Assembly: GCF_001431405.1 (NCBI RefSeq)
Contig: NZ_LDJL01000012.1
Location: forward strand, 1 to 61,043
Direction: 5' to 3'
Source: Pseudoxanthomonas dokdonensis
GTDB taxonomy: Bacteria > Pseudomonadota > Gammaproteobacteria > Xanthomonadales > Xanthomonadaceae
DNA length: 61,043 bases
Shown here: positions 39,745-48,661 of the stretch, in pieces
Layout: the number at the start of each line of letters is the position of its first letter
Position numbering within the stretch: the stretch's first letter is position 1
Made by a program: the position numbers and the translations under genes
The notes under the pieces: generated by a model
Databases searched by the model: none
Told to the model about the DNA's origin: nothing
Seen by the model: only the letters and a program-made list of their open reading frames with translations

Positions 39745-41130
39745 ATGATCCGTCGCCCCCTCGCACTAGCACTTGCCATGGCCCTGCCATTTTCGGCAGG
39801 CGCCACCGACCTGCTGCAGACTTACGAGCTGGCCCGCACCGGCGACCCGCAGCTCTCGATCGCCGAGTCGACCACTGAGTTCAACCAGGAAGGCAAGGTC
39901 CAGGCACGCGCCGCCCTGTTGCCGCAGATCAACGGCAGCGCCGGCTACAGCCGCAGCCACAGCAGCCGCCCGGGCAATATCGCGCCATCGGGCCTGGATC
40001 TGGGCGACACCAAGGGCCGCACCTATGGCATCGACGTCAGCCAGACCATCTTCGACTGGAGCCGGATCTCCAACCTGCGCGCCGAAGGCGCGTTGAGCCA
40101 GGCTGCCGATTACGATCTGGCCGCCGCCAACCAGCAGCTGATCACGCGCACCTCGCAGGCCTACTTCGACGTGCTGGTGGCGATCGAATCGCTGGCCGCC
40201 GCCGAGACCAACGAAGAAGCCGGCCGCAAGCAGTTCGATTACGCGCAGAAGCGCCTGGACGTCGGCCTGGCCCCGATCACCGACGTCCACGAAGCCCGCG
40301 CACGCTATGACGAAGCCCGCGCCAACACCATCCTGGTCCGCAACGCGCTGGACGACAACTACCGCGCCCTGCTGGAACTGACCGGCCAGCCGGTGACCAA
40401 CCTCAAGGGCCTGCCCGAAGACTTCCGTCCGGAACTGCCGCCGGTGCAGGACCCGCAGCAGTGGGTCAGCGCCGCGGTCGATCAGAACCCGACCCTGAAG
40501 TCGACCGAAGCGCAGTTGCAGGCGTCCGAATACGGTGTGTCGACCGCGCGCGCGGCGCACTACCCCACCCTCAACCTGGGCGGCAGCTACAACAACGGCG
40601 CCGGTTGGGATTCGGTGCATGGCCCGGGTACGCCGACCTACGCCGATGACGAAGGCTATACGGTCGGCCTGACCCTCAACGTGCCGATCTTCGCCGGTGG
40701 CGCGATCCAGTCACGGGTCCGCCAGGCCATCAACCAGCGCGACATCGCCCAGGACCAGTACGAACAGACCCGTCGCGCCCTGATCCGCAACACCAGCAGC
40801 GCCTACCAGGCCCTGTCCGCCGGCATCAGCGAAGTCGAAGCCCGTCGCCTGGCGGTGGTCTCGGCACAAAGCGCCTATGACGCATCGCAGGTCGGCCTGG
40901 AAGTCGGTACCCGCACCGTGCTGGACGTGCTGCAGAACCAGCAGACCCTGTTCCAGTCGCAACTGGATTACGCCGAAGCCAAGTACCGCTTCCTGCAGAA
41001 CCGGCTGTTGCTGGAAGCCGCCGCCGGCACCCTCGACATCAACGACGTGCAGGACATCAACCGCCTGCTGACCGCCGATGCCGAAGCCCAGCTCAAGCCC
41101 AGCGATACCGTGCGCCCGAACATCCAGTAA
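39745..41130 (+). CDS. tolC: TolC-family outer-membrane channel protein
   Basis: A 461-residue outer-membrane efflux protein with a signal peptide (MIRRPLALALAMALPFSAGA). It has the two repeated long coiled-coil/beta segments of the family, e.g. 'VSQTIFDWSRISNLRAEGAL' near residue 98 and 'LTLNVPIFAGGAIQSRVRQA' near residue 312. Good AAAGGAAG ribosome site. It is likely to be the outer channel for the RND pump upstream and for other exporters. A strong terminator follows. Confidence 0.95.
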   Translation: MIRRPLALALAMALPFSAGATDLLQTYELARTGDPQLSIAESTTEFNQEGKVQARAALLPQINGSAGYSRSHSSRPGNIAPSGLDLGDTKGRTYGIDVSQTIFDWSRISNLRAEGALSQAADYDLAAANQQLITRTSQAYFDVLVAIESLAAAETNEEAGRKQFDYAQKRLDVGLAPITDVHEARARYDEARANTILVRNALDDNYRALLELTGQPVTNLKGLPEDFRPELPPVQDPQQWVSAAVDQNPTLKSTEAQLQASEYGVSTARAAHYPTLNLGGSYNNGAGWDSVHGPGTPTYADDEGYTVGLTLNVPIFAGGAIQSRVRQAINQRDIAQDQYEQTRRALIRNTSSAYQALSAGISEVEARRLAVVSAQSAYDASQVGLEVGTRTVLDVLQNQQTLFQSQLDYAEAKYRFLQNRLLLEAAAGTLDINDVQDINRLLTADAEAQLKPSDTVRPNIQ

Positions 41131-41156
41131 GCCACGGCGTCATCGCGGATAACACA

Positions 41157-41185
41157 ACGGCGGGCATTGCCCGCCGTTTTTTTTT
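41157..41185 (+). terminator. Terminator of pcm-tolC
   Basis: ACGGCGGGC-ATT-GCCCGCCGT followed by nine T. Also faces the end of the minus-strand module that stops at 41209. Confidence 0.95.
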
Positions 41186-41208
41186 CGCTCCCCGTCAGCC
41201 GATGCCGG

Positions 41209-41793
41209 TCATTGCTGCGATGCGCGGCGCGGTTGCACCAGCAGATATTGCTCGTTCTGGCCGAAGCGCTTGGCCTTGCTGTCGACGTTGGCGCACAGGC
41301 GACCGTCGCACAGGGTCACGTCGGCGGCGTTGTAGGCGCGCAGCAGCTCGGCTTCGATCCGGTTCTGGCTGAGCTGCTGGTAGCTTTGCTTGACCACATA
41401 CACCGAGGTCGCCACCGCCAGCACGCTGCCGATCAGCAACGCGCCGCAGCCCAGCCACAGCCAGGTCCGTCGTTCCGCGCGCAGGGCCTGCCGTTCCTGT
41501 TCCAGCCCGGCCGCCGCCCGGCTGGCGACCCCGCCGGCCGCGTCCAGTTGCTGGCTGATCTGCGCCAAGGCCTGGCCCAGGCCCTGGCCGATGATCTCGG
41601 CGGATCGCAGCTGCAGGGCCTGCGCGACTTCGTGGCTAAAGCCATCGCTGCTCGACGCCAGACGCCGCGCTTCGCTACCCATGCGCTGGGCGCTGGTTTC
41701 CACTGCCTGCACCGCCGCCGCGCTGCGCTCGTCCAGGCGTTCGCCGATTGCCGCCAGCTGAAGGATGAACTGCTTCAAGTCCGTTTGTTCCAT
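41209..41793 (-). CDS. Membrane protein with helical domain, accessory to the DUF2235 protein
   Basis: A 194-residue protein: a predicted helical N-terminal region (residues 1-105, Gln/Ala rich), one transmembrane segment near residues 111-133, and a C-terminal soluble part with two cysteines ('LCDGRLC') near residue 163. The start is 7 bases after the DUF2235 stop, so the two are almost surely co-transcribed. I do not recognise the family. A chaperone, anchor or second toxin part are all possible. Confidence 0.65.
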   Translation of the reverse strand: MEQTDLKQFILQLAAIGERLDERSAAAVQAVETSAQRMGSEARRLASSSDGFSHEVAQALQLRSAEIIGQGLGQALAQISQQLDAAGGVASRAAAGLEQERQALRAERRTWLWLGCGALLIGSVLAVATSVYVVKQSYQQLSQNRIEAELLRAYNAADVTLCDGRLCANVDSKAKRFGQNEQYLLVQPRRASQQ

Positions 41794-41800
41794 CGCCCTG

Positions 41801-43222
41801 CTACCTTCTCATGCTGCGATGCTGTTGCTGGCTGGCCTCGGCCTGCTGCGCCTCCAGCGCCTGCGCGGCGAGCTGGCGGTCGTGGGCATCCATCCGTTCC
41901 TGCTGGCGCGCCACCTCGGCCTGGAATGGCCGCGCATCGGCGCTTTGCAGATAACCGGCGGTGGCCGCGCCCATGGCCCGGTCGTCGCGGTTGAACGCGC
42001 CCTGGTAGAGCCGCTCGAACAGTTCGTCCAGTCCGCTCTTTTCCACCGCCGGGGCCGCCGGCGCTGTCGTGGGTGCGGTGCGGCGCTCGATCTGCTGCTC
42101 GAGCAGCGGATTGATCGGTTCCTTGCGCTGGCAGTCCTGCGCCGCCCGATCCGCGCACATGCTGGCCGGGGCCAATTGATTGACGTGGTCACGCAGTCCA
42201 TCGCGGTCGTAATTGCGGGTCCCGTACAGACCCATCATGTGCTGGTCGGACCGATGCACCACGAACTGTGCCGGATCCGTCGGCACCGGCTGCTTCTGCA
42301 GGAAGTCCTGATCGCTGAGCCGGTTGAGGAAAGACACACCGAGGTTGAAGCTGAGCGTACCCAGGCCGTTGCGAAGATAAGTACCACCAAGATCACTGTG
42401 CGAACCGCCGACGATGACGCTGTAGTTGCGCTTGTCCTCGCTGAAACCGAGCGGAATCTGATCGCTGGCCGGGAACAGGTTGCGACGCTCGTCTTCGGCG
42501 ATGAGGCCGAATGTCGACATGCTTGAGCCTGGCAAACGACGGTCATGTTCCTCCATGCCGGTGGATACCGGGTCGAACAGCATTGCCGCCTGCAGGGTCT
42601 GCCCAGGCGGCACCAGCGGTGGCCGGTTGGCGTACTGGATCCCGGTGATCAGATCCTCCTTGTCACGCACCACCCGCGCCCCGGTCGGATCGCGGATGCC
42701 ACGTTCTTCGACCATCCGCAACAGCATCGATACTTCTTCGGCGCCGCGGCTGAAGCCCACCCCGGCGACGCGGATCTTTGCCTGCGGATCTTCCTCGCGC
42801 CAGACGCGTGCCTGCTCGCAAAGCTGGAAGTACGCCGTCTCCACCCGCTCATCCGCCGTATGCGCATAGCGGCCATCGAGCATCTTGGACGGTAGTTTCA
42901 GCAGACCGTTCTGGGTGTAGACGCCTTCGACGTAGCCGCCGGAGATGTTGGCAATGCCTTTGTCGTTGAGCGCGTTCACTTGATCATGGATTCTCGCGGC
43001 CACGCTCCAGTTTCCCGGCTTGTCGTCGTACATGCTGTTGCCGGTGCCATCCAATGCAGCGATATACAGGCGCTCATGTGGATCTCCTGAGCGGAGCAGC
43101 AACGGGATTCGCATCTCCGCCAATCCTGCTTCTGCCTCGCTGTAGCTCGCCAGGTCATGAGCATCGGCCGGGTAGGTATCGACGCCGCCATCACGGGACG
43201 GGGACTTTCGCCTGGAATTCAT
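41801..43222 (-). CDS. DUF2235 / Tle1-type phospholipase-like protein
   Basis: A 473-residue alpha/beta-hydrolase. Features of the DUF2235 group are in place: 'LDGTGN' at residues 57-62, nucleophile elbow GFSRGA with Ser158, Asp218 in 'FDPVS', and 'GGSHSDLGG' with His275. Members include type VI secretion phospholipase effectors that attack membranes of rival cells. No signal peptide is seen. The C-terminal 80 residues are Gln-rich. ATG 43222 is chosen because AGGAG lies eight bases before it. It sits between two lipoprotein genes upstream and the accessory gene downstream, as in effector-immunity modules. No secretion genes are in the window. Confidence 0.8.
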   Translation of the reverse strand: MNSRRKSPSRDGGVDTYPADAHDLASYSEAEAGLAEMRIPLLLRSGDPHERLYIAALDGTGNSMYDDKPGNWSVAARIHDQVNALNDKGIANISGGYVEGVYTQNGLLKLPSKMLDGRYAHTADERVETAYFQLCEQARVWREEDPQAKIRVAGVGFSRGAEEVSMLLRMVEERGIRDPTGARVVRDKEDLITGIQYANRPPLVPPGQTLQAAMLFDPVSTGMEEHDRRLPGSSMSTFGLIAEDERRNLFPASDQIPLGFSEDKRNYSVIVGGSHSDLGGTYLRNGLGTLSFNLGVSFLNRLSDQDFLQKQPVPTDPAQFVVHRSDQHMMGLYGTRNYDRDGLRDHVNQLAPASMCADRAAQDCQRKEPINPLLEQQIERRTAPTTAPAAPAVEKSGLDELFERLYQGAFNRDDRAMGAATAGYLQSADARPFQAEVARQQERMDAHDRQLAAQALEAQQAEASQQQHRSMRR

Positions 43223-43238
43223 ATGCTGCACTCCTTTG

Positions 43239-43862
43239 CTAGTATTTCTGGCTGAATACCTTGGTCAGATCTCGCTCCACATCACTTAGCGGATTATCAG
43301 GATCCTTAGGCTGCTTGAGCCAGATCGCCGTTTGCATATAGACATTGATGGTGCGGTCGTTGACTTCCAGAATGATGCCTGGCGTACCGCTGGATGCTGG
43401 ATCAGCTGCATCCTCCTGTTTCACATTGTGTCGAATCAGCTGATCCTTGAAGATCTCGCCGATATCAATTTCGGCCTCGTGCGGCGTCCCATCCTTCGAG
43501 CGCCAGGTAACTTTTGCGGCAGGTGGAAAATTGGATATCGGCCCCCAGGTCGCCTTCATGTTATTCGGATACTTTGAACCAATGGCCTCCGAAGAACTCT
43601 GGAGCTCGTCGTCCCGATCCATTACCCGCGGCATTCCGGCATAAACGACCTTGCAGCCATAAGTGCTGTAGGTCGAAACACCGAAATAATGCGCCCGGAA
43701 CTTCAGCGGCCATGGCGCCCCGACATTGGTGTAGCTGCCCTCAGGCAGCGGTGGCGCAGGCGTGGCGGATGATTCGGGATTGGACATTGCGGACTGGCAT
43801 CCTGTCGTTGCGATAAGCAGCATGGCGGCGGTTGCGACACGCCGCGAGACAATACGTTGCAT
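43239..43862 (-). CDS. Lipoprotein, probable immunity protein (copy 1)
   Basis: A 207-residue lipoprotein with an N-terminal signal and a lipobox ending TTGC (Cys22). The mature part is mainly beta-strand like, with conserved 'KFRAHYFGVSTYSTYGC', 'KVTWRSKDG' and 'RTINVYMQTAIWLKQP' segments. It is about 60-70% identical to the copy at 44258-44878, most strongly in the C-terminal half. The stop is 16 bases before the DUF2235 start. A periplasmic guard against the phospholipase is the best guess; the family name DUF2931 is possible but unverified. Confidence 0.7.
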   Translation of the reverse strand: MQRIVSRRVATAAMLLIATTGCQSAMSNPESSATPAPPLPEGSYTNVGAPWPLKFRAHYFGVSTYSTYGCKVVYAGMPRVMDRDDELQSSSEAIGSKYPNNMKATWGPISNFPPAAKVTWRSKDGTPHEAEIDIGEIFKDQLIRHNVKQEDAADPASSGTPGIILEVNDRTINVYMQTAIWLKQPKDPDNPLSDVERDLTKVFSQKY

Positions 43863-44257
43863 GGGTTCTCCTTCGCCCTACCATCCAAGCCTAGTCCCGA
43901 CGCCCGTCATATGCAACGCACGTGCAACGTTAATTTGTGACTTTGGTTCGACCTGCGATATCGCGGCGAAACCAAGGCATACAATCAACGACCGCAAGCA
44001 GGCAGTTTCGTTGCCGCCAGCGGCTGCAACCCATCGCGGTACCGGCCGAAGCGCAACCATTAAACAATGTGACATACAGCAACAACGAACGCGGCTGCGG
44101 ACAGATCCAGCAGCGCTGGCATGTGCGAATCAGGTGATATCCACGCGACTTCCAGACCAGATAGCGTAGCGCGCTTCGTCCTACGTTTTCCTGGCCCTTG
44201 CGACCAAGGCATTTCCGCCGACGATTGATCTCGCACCTCGATACGGGTGCGTCTTGT
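43863..44257. other. 395-base stretch between the two lipoprotein genes, no convincing gene
   Basis: It contains short open frames on both strands without ribosome sites or recognisable domains, and its base composition is less GC-rich than the core genes. It probably holds the upstream promoter region of copy 1 and perhaps decayed sequence from the duplication event. Confidence 0.5.
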
Positions 44258-44878
44258 CTAGTACGTTTCACTGAAGACTTTGATCAGATCGCGTTGCACG
44301 TCACTTAGGGGATTGTCTGGCTCTGTGGGCTGCTTGAGCCATATTGCCGTTTGCATATAGACATTGATGGTGCGGTCGTTGACTTCCAGAATGATGCCCG
44401 GCGTACCGCTGGATGCCAGGTCAGCGGCATCCTCCTGTTTCACAGTGTGGCGAATCCGCTGATCGCTGAAGATCTCGCCGATATCAATCTCGGCTGCATG
44501 CGGTACTCCATCCTTGGAACGCCAGGTAACCTTGGCGGGCGCGGGAAAATTCTTTATCGGGCCCCAACCCGCACTGAGATGATTAGGGTAGTCCGGTATG
44601 GAGTCTGATGATTTGGTGAGCACGTCTTCAGACGGATTACCGGGATGGTAATGGCCATACTGGACGCGACAGCCGTAGGTACTGAAACAAATGGCATCAA
44701 AGTAATGCGCCCGGAACTTCAGCGGCCAAGTCGCCCCGACATTGGTATAGCTGCCCCGAGGCAGCGATTCCGCCGCACTGCCCGGTGATGCCGGAGACGG
44801 GGCTGTGGATTGGCATCCTGCCAGGCTTATCGCCAGCAGCAGCGCGATTGCGGCATGCCGCGAGAAAATGATGCGCAT
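44258..44878 (-). CDS. Lipoprotein, probable immunity protein (copy 2)
   Basis: A 206-residue paralogue of copy 1, with its own signal and lipobox LAGC (Cys21) and the same 'KVTWRSKDG', 'AEIDIGEIF' and 'RTINVYMQTAIWLKQP' segments; the region near residues 70-100 differs most. The same GCGAAGGAGAACCC ribosome-site block precedes both starts. The ATG at 44878 is chosen over an upstream ATG since it starts the signal peptide. A tandem duplicate of an immunity gene often guards against variant toxins; inferred. Confidence 0.7.
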   Translation of the reverse strand: MRIIFSRHAAIALLLAISLAGCQSTAPSPASPGSAAESLPRGSYTNVGATWPLKFRAHYFDAICFSTYGCRVQYGHYHPGNPSEDVLTKSSDSIPDYPNHLSAGWGPIKNFPAPAKVTWRSKDGVPHAAEIDIGEIFSDQRIRHTVKQEDAADLASSGTPGIILEVNDRTINVYMQTAIWLKQPTEPDNPLSDVQRDLIKVFSETY

Positions 44879-45050
44879 GGGTTCTCCTTCGCCCAACTGG
44901 CTGCAGGGTAGTGCCGATGCGCAGGTGTATGCAACGCGACCCGCTGCGAAGGTTAGTGGAGACGGCGACAACCTGCGTGGCGATCGATGTCGATCCAGCA
45001 GGCAGCCATCCGCGATCGTTACCGCGCCCGGCGCGATGTTGAAGCCGTCA

Positions 45051-46355
45051 TCAACCGGGAGCTGGCAGGTCTTCGTCGATCATCGCCAGGGTGCGCTCGA
45101 GTGCGCCGCGGCCGTGCTGGACCAGTTGCCGGCCGGCCTGTGCCATCTGCTGGCGGCGGCCTGGCTCGGCCAGCAGCTGTTGCAGCAGATCGGCCACCGC
45201 GTCGGCGTCGGCACCGACTTCCAGCGCGCCGGCTTCTTTCAATCGTTTGGAAATCTCGGCGAAATTATGCAGATGCGGGCCGGTCACGGTGGCGGTGCCG
45301 ACCGCGGCCGGTTCCAGCAGGTTGTGGCCGCCAATCGCTTGCAGGCTGCCGCCGACGAAGGCGACATCGGCACAGCCATAGAACGCCATCAGCTCGCCCA
45401 GGGTATCGATCACGAACACATCGGTGTCGGCTTGCGGCCATTGCTGCAGGCGGCGGGTGGCGGTCCGCAGTCCCTGCTCGGCAGCCAGCTCGAGCGCTTT
45501 CGGGAAACGCTCCGGATGCCGTGGCGCCCACAGCATCAACAGCTGCGGCCATTGCTGCCGCAGGCGCTGGTGGATGCGGATGACATCGGCCTCTTCGCCC
45601 TCGTGGGTACTGGCGGCAATCCATACCGGCCGCGGCCGCCCCAGCTGCTGGCCGAAACTGGCGACAAAGGCGTCCAGGTGCGGCGGCACCGCGATATCGA
45701 ATTTGAGATTGCCGGTATCCAGCACCTGTTCGCTGTCGGCGCCAAGCACCTGGAAACGGCGCGCGTCGGCCGCCGACTGTGCGGCGATGCGCTTGATGGT
45801 GCGCACGGTGCGTGCGATCAATGGCCGCAGCACGCTGTAGCCACGCAGCGAGCGCGCCGACAGGCGCGCATTGAGGATGTAACTGGGGATGCCGCGATCA
45901 CGGCAGCCAAACAGCAGGTTGGGCCACAGCTCGGTTTCCATCACCAGCGCCACGCCGGGGCGGAAATGCGAGAGGAAGCGGCCGACCGCGCCCGGCAGGT
46001 CGTACGGCGCGTAGACGTGTTGCACCTGCTCGTCATCGCCCCACAGCGCCCGCACCCGCTCGGACCCGGTCGGGGTGATGGTGGTCACCACCCAGCGCAG
46101 CTCCGGCCGCAGGCGGCGCAGTGCATCGATCACCGGGGCGGCGGCATTGACCTCGCCAACCGATACCGCGTGCAGCCAGACATCGCAGCGTTGCGCCGGA
46201 CCGGGATAGGAGCCGTAACGCTCGTTCCAGCGCAGGAAATATTCGCTGAAGCGGAAGCCGCGCCAGATCAGGTGGTAGACGGTGACCGGCGTCAGCAGGT
46301 ACAGCACCGCCGAGTATCCGGCGCGCAGCAATCGTTCGGTCATGTCCTTCGGCAT
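45051..46355 (-). CDS. waaA: 3-deoxy-D-manno-octulosonic-acid (Kdo) transferase
   Basis: A 434-residue GT30 glycosyltransferase, attached to the inner membrane by an N-terminal helix, that adds Kdo to lipid IV-A. Marks are 'VWLHAVSVGEVNAAAPVI' near residue 59, 'ETELWPNLLF' near residue 140 and the nucleotide-binding 'AFVGGSLQAIGGHNLLEPAAVG' (in parts) near residue 330. ATG 46355 or 46343 may be the start; neither has a good ribosome site. Divergent from the lpxL-type gene, so both belong to lipid A core assembly. Confidence 0.92.
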   Translation of the reverse strand: MPKDMTERLLRAGYSAVLYLLTPVTVYHLIWRGFRFSEYFLRWNERYGSYPGPAQRCDVWLHAVSVGEVNAAAPVIDALRRLRPELRWVVTTITPTGSERVRALWGDDEQVQHVYAPYDLPGAVGRFLSHFRPGVALVMETELWPNLLFGCRDRGIPSYILNARLSARSLRGYSVLRPLIARTVRTIKRIAAQSAADARRFQVLGADSEQVLDTGNLKFDIAVPPHLDAFVASFGQQLGRPRPVWIAASTHEGEEADVIRIHQRLRQQWPQLLMLWAPRHPERFPKALELAAEQGLRTATRRLQQWPQADTDVFVIDTLGELMAFYGCADVAFVGGSLQAIGGHNLLEPAAVGTATVTGPHLHNFAEISKRLKEAGALEVGADADAVADLLQQLLAEPGRRQQMAQAGRQLVQHGRGALERTLAMIDEDLPAPG

Positions 46356-46389
46356 CGGAGAAGGATAGGTAAGCCGTTAGAATTAAGCC

Positions 46390-47301
46390 ATGGCCCAGAA
46401 TGAACAATCATCACCGCCGCTGTCCCCCCGCCACTGGCCGATGTGGGCCGCGCTGGCGGTGATGTGGCTGGGCGCGCAGCTGCCGTGGTCACTGCAGCGC
46501 GGGCTCGGCCATGTGATCGGCAGGCTGGCACCGGCGCTGGCCCGCGACCGCCATCGCGCCGCCCGGGTCAACCTGAAGCTGTGTTTTCCGGACATGCCCG
46601 GGGAGCAGCGCGAACAGTTGCTGCGCGACAGTTTCGACGCGCTGGGCGTGGGCCTGTTCGAATTCGCCCGGGCCTGGTGGGGCCGCGGCCAGCCGATGCG
46701 CCGCCAGGCCCAGGTCGAGGGCGTTGAAATCCTCAAGGGCTTCCAGCAGCAGGGCCGCGGGGTGTTGCTGGTGTCCGGCCACTTCATGACCCTGGAGATG
46801 TGCGGGCGGCTGATGTGCGATTACGCGCCGCTGTCCGGGATGTACCGGCGCCACGGCAACCCGGTGTTCGAATGGGCGGTCAAGCGCGGCCGCATGCGCT
46901 ACGCCCAGCACATGTTCACCAACGAGGAAATCCGCGGCGCGGTGCGGCATCTGAAGAAAGGCGGCTTTCTCTGGTACGCGCCGGACCAGGACATGCGCGG
47001 CAAGGACACCGTGTTCGCGCCGTTTTTCGGCATGCCGGCGGCCACCATCACCGCCACCCACCAACTGGCGCGGCTGACCGGCTGCGCGGTGGTGCCGTAT
47101 TTCCATCGTCGCGAAGGTGGCCGTTACATCCTGCGCATCGGTGAGGCGCTGGCCGATTTCCCGTCCGATGACGCCACCGCCGACAGCGCCCGGGTCAATG
47201 CGCAGATTGAGGCCATGGTCCGCGAAGCGCCCGAGCAGTACCTGTGGATCCATCGCCGCTTCAAGCGCCAGCCGGAAGGACGCAGCCACTTCTACGACTG
47301 A
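46390..47301 (+). CDS. lpxL: Lipid A late acyltransferase (LpxL/HtrB family)
   Basis: A 303-residue single-pass membrane acyltransferase that adds a secondary acyl chain to Kdo-lipid A. The catalytic H(x4)E motif is 'GHFMTLEM' near residue 131, with the conserved 'YRRHGNPVFEW' near 157 and 'APDQDMRGKDTVFAPFFGM' near 198. A TTAGAAT -10-like element lies just before the start at 46376-46382, shared with the divergent waaA upstream region. The chain length added cannot be told. Confidence 0.92.
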   Translation: MAQNEQSSPPLSPRHWPMWAALAVMWLGAQLPWSLQRGLGHVIGRLAPALARDRHRAARVNLKLCFPDMPGEQREQLLRDSFDALGVGLFEFARAWWGRGQPMRRQAQVEGVEILKGFQQQGRGVLLVSGHFMTLEMCGRLMCDYAPLSGMYRRHGNPVFEWAVKRGRMRYAQHMFTNEEIRGAVRHLKKGGFLWYAPDQDMRGKDTVFAPFFGMPAATITATHQLARLTGCAVVPYFHRREGGRYILRIGEALADFPSDDATADSARVNAQIEAMVREAPEQYLWIHRRFKRQPEGRSHFYD

Positions 47302-47323
47302 CGCCAGCCGCGCCCGCCCCGCA

Positions 47324-48661
47324 TCAGCGGGCGGATGCCGCGGGCGATTCGTCACGCGCCAGCAGGCTGCCGGTGTACAGCGCCGCCAGCATCAGCGACA
47401 GCCCGCCCCAGAAGGTCGAATAGAACGCCAGATGGGTGTTGAACGGGAACACCGTCACCGCCAGTGCCAGCATCGCCGGTCGCGCCCGATCCTTGTCGGC
47501 CGGGCTGGCGTAACGCCAGGCGCGCCAGGCCAGTGCGGCGCCGGCCAGCCACAGCAGCAAACCGATGATGCCGGTCTCGCTGAGGATCTCCAGCACGATC
47601 TGATGGGCATGGTGGGCCACCCCGTTGCCCCACGCCGCGACCTGGCCGGCAGCCGGGTCACAGGCCGGGAAGGCCTCGCGGAAGCCACGTGCGCCGACCC
47701 CGTTGATCGGATCGTGTTCGATCATGCACAGCGCCGCGCCCCAGATCCGGGTGCGGCCGGAGAGCGCCAGATCCACCCCGTTCTCGTCGCCGGTCACTGC
47801 CTGCGCTGTGCGCGCCAGCCGCTGCTGGAACTGCGGTGAAAACACCGCCAGCGCCACCAGCACCACCGCGCCGAAGGCGAACACCGACAGCAGTTTCTTC
47901 CAGCCCAGCAGCGGCCAGCCGGAAAACACCAGCACCAGCGCGAAGGTAATCCAGGCCGCACGCGCGCCAGCCAGCATCACCACCACCCCGACCGCGGCCG
48001 CGGCCAGCACCCAGCCGAGCACGCCGAAACGGCGCCCGGCGGCGAACAGCACGAACGGCGACAGGCTGGCGATGACCACGCCCAGCTTGAGGTTGCAGGG
48101 ACCGAGGAAACCGCTGAGGCGATCGACCCGGGCGACTTCGAGCGCCGAGCACATCGGTTTGTTGCTGATCAGCCACTTCAACTGATCCAGCGCCCAGAAC
48201 AGCGGACTGGTGCCGCTGACTACCTGCAGCAGCGCGTCCACGGTCCAGATGCCGACGATGATCGCCAGCCCGCCGAAGGTGGTACGGCGTGCGCGTTCGT
48301 TGGCCACCGAGGCCGCCACCAGCCACAGGAACGGCAGGTAGCGCAGGTCCACCACCGACTCGCGCAGCGCGCGGCCGGTATCGACCGAGTCGATGCTGGA
48401 TATCAGTTCCGGCAACCAGTAGCAGAAGAACATCACGCTGGTCAGCGCCCAGGCCGGCCCGCTGAGCAGTTGCGAGCTGCCACGGAAGCGCGCCAGCAGC
48501 AGGCGGATGATCGCCGCCACCGCGCCCAGCACCATCACCGCTTCGGCATAACCCGGTGCCGGCCACAACGCGACGAAGGTCAACACCCACGCCGGCGCCC
48601 AGCGCCAGCCCTGCGGCGAAATCGCGGGAGTTTCAGGAAGCGGCAGCGTGGCGGGGGTCAT
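47324..48661 (-). CDS. O-antigen ligase family membrane protein (WaaL/RfaL-like)
   Basis: A 445-residue protein with about ten to twelve membrane helices and the large periplasmic loop of the Wzy_C family near residues 290-345 ('SGRTRIWGAALCMIEHDPINGVGARGF', in parts), ending 'HAHQIVLEILSETGIIGLLLWL'. It would join O-antigen or other glycans to lipid A core. The ATG at 48661 overlaps the glycosyltransferase stop by 29 bases, so both are in one operon. Confidence 0.88.
   Translation of the reverse strand: MTPATLPLPETPAISPQGWRWAPAWVLTFVALWPAPGYAEAVMVLGAVAAIIRLLLARFRGSSQLLSGPAWALTSVMFFCYWLPELISSIDSVDTGRALRESVVDLRYLPFLWLVAASVANERARRTTFGGLAIIVGIWTVDALLQVVSGTSPLFWALDQLKWLISNKPMCSALEVARVDRLSGFLGPCNLKLGVVIASLSPFVLFAAGRRFGVLGWVLAAAAVGVVVMLAGARAAWITFALVLVFSGWPLLGWKKLLSVFAFGAVVLVALAVFSPQFQQRLARTAQAVTGDENGVDLALSGRTRIWGAALCMIEHDPINGVGARGFREAFPACDPAAGQVAAWGNGVAHHAHQIVLEILSETGIIGLLLWLAGAALAWRAWRYASPADKDRARPAMLALAVTVFPFNTHLAFYSTFWGGLSLMLAALYTGSLLARDESPAASAR

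Noticed and set aside
41801..43222. Type IV secretion (XVIPCD) tail on the phospholipase
   Set aside because: The Gln-rich end suggested it, but the other conserved motifs of that domain were not found.
43930..44271. Minus-strand frame of 113 codons between the lipoprotein genes
   Set aside because: No ribosome site, Cys/Trp-rich without a recognisable fold; may be decayed DNA.
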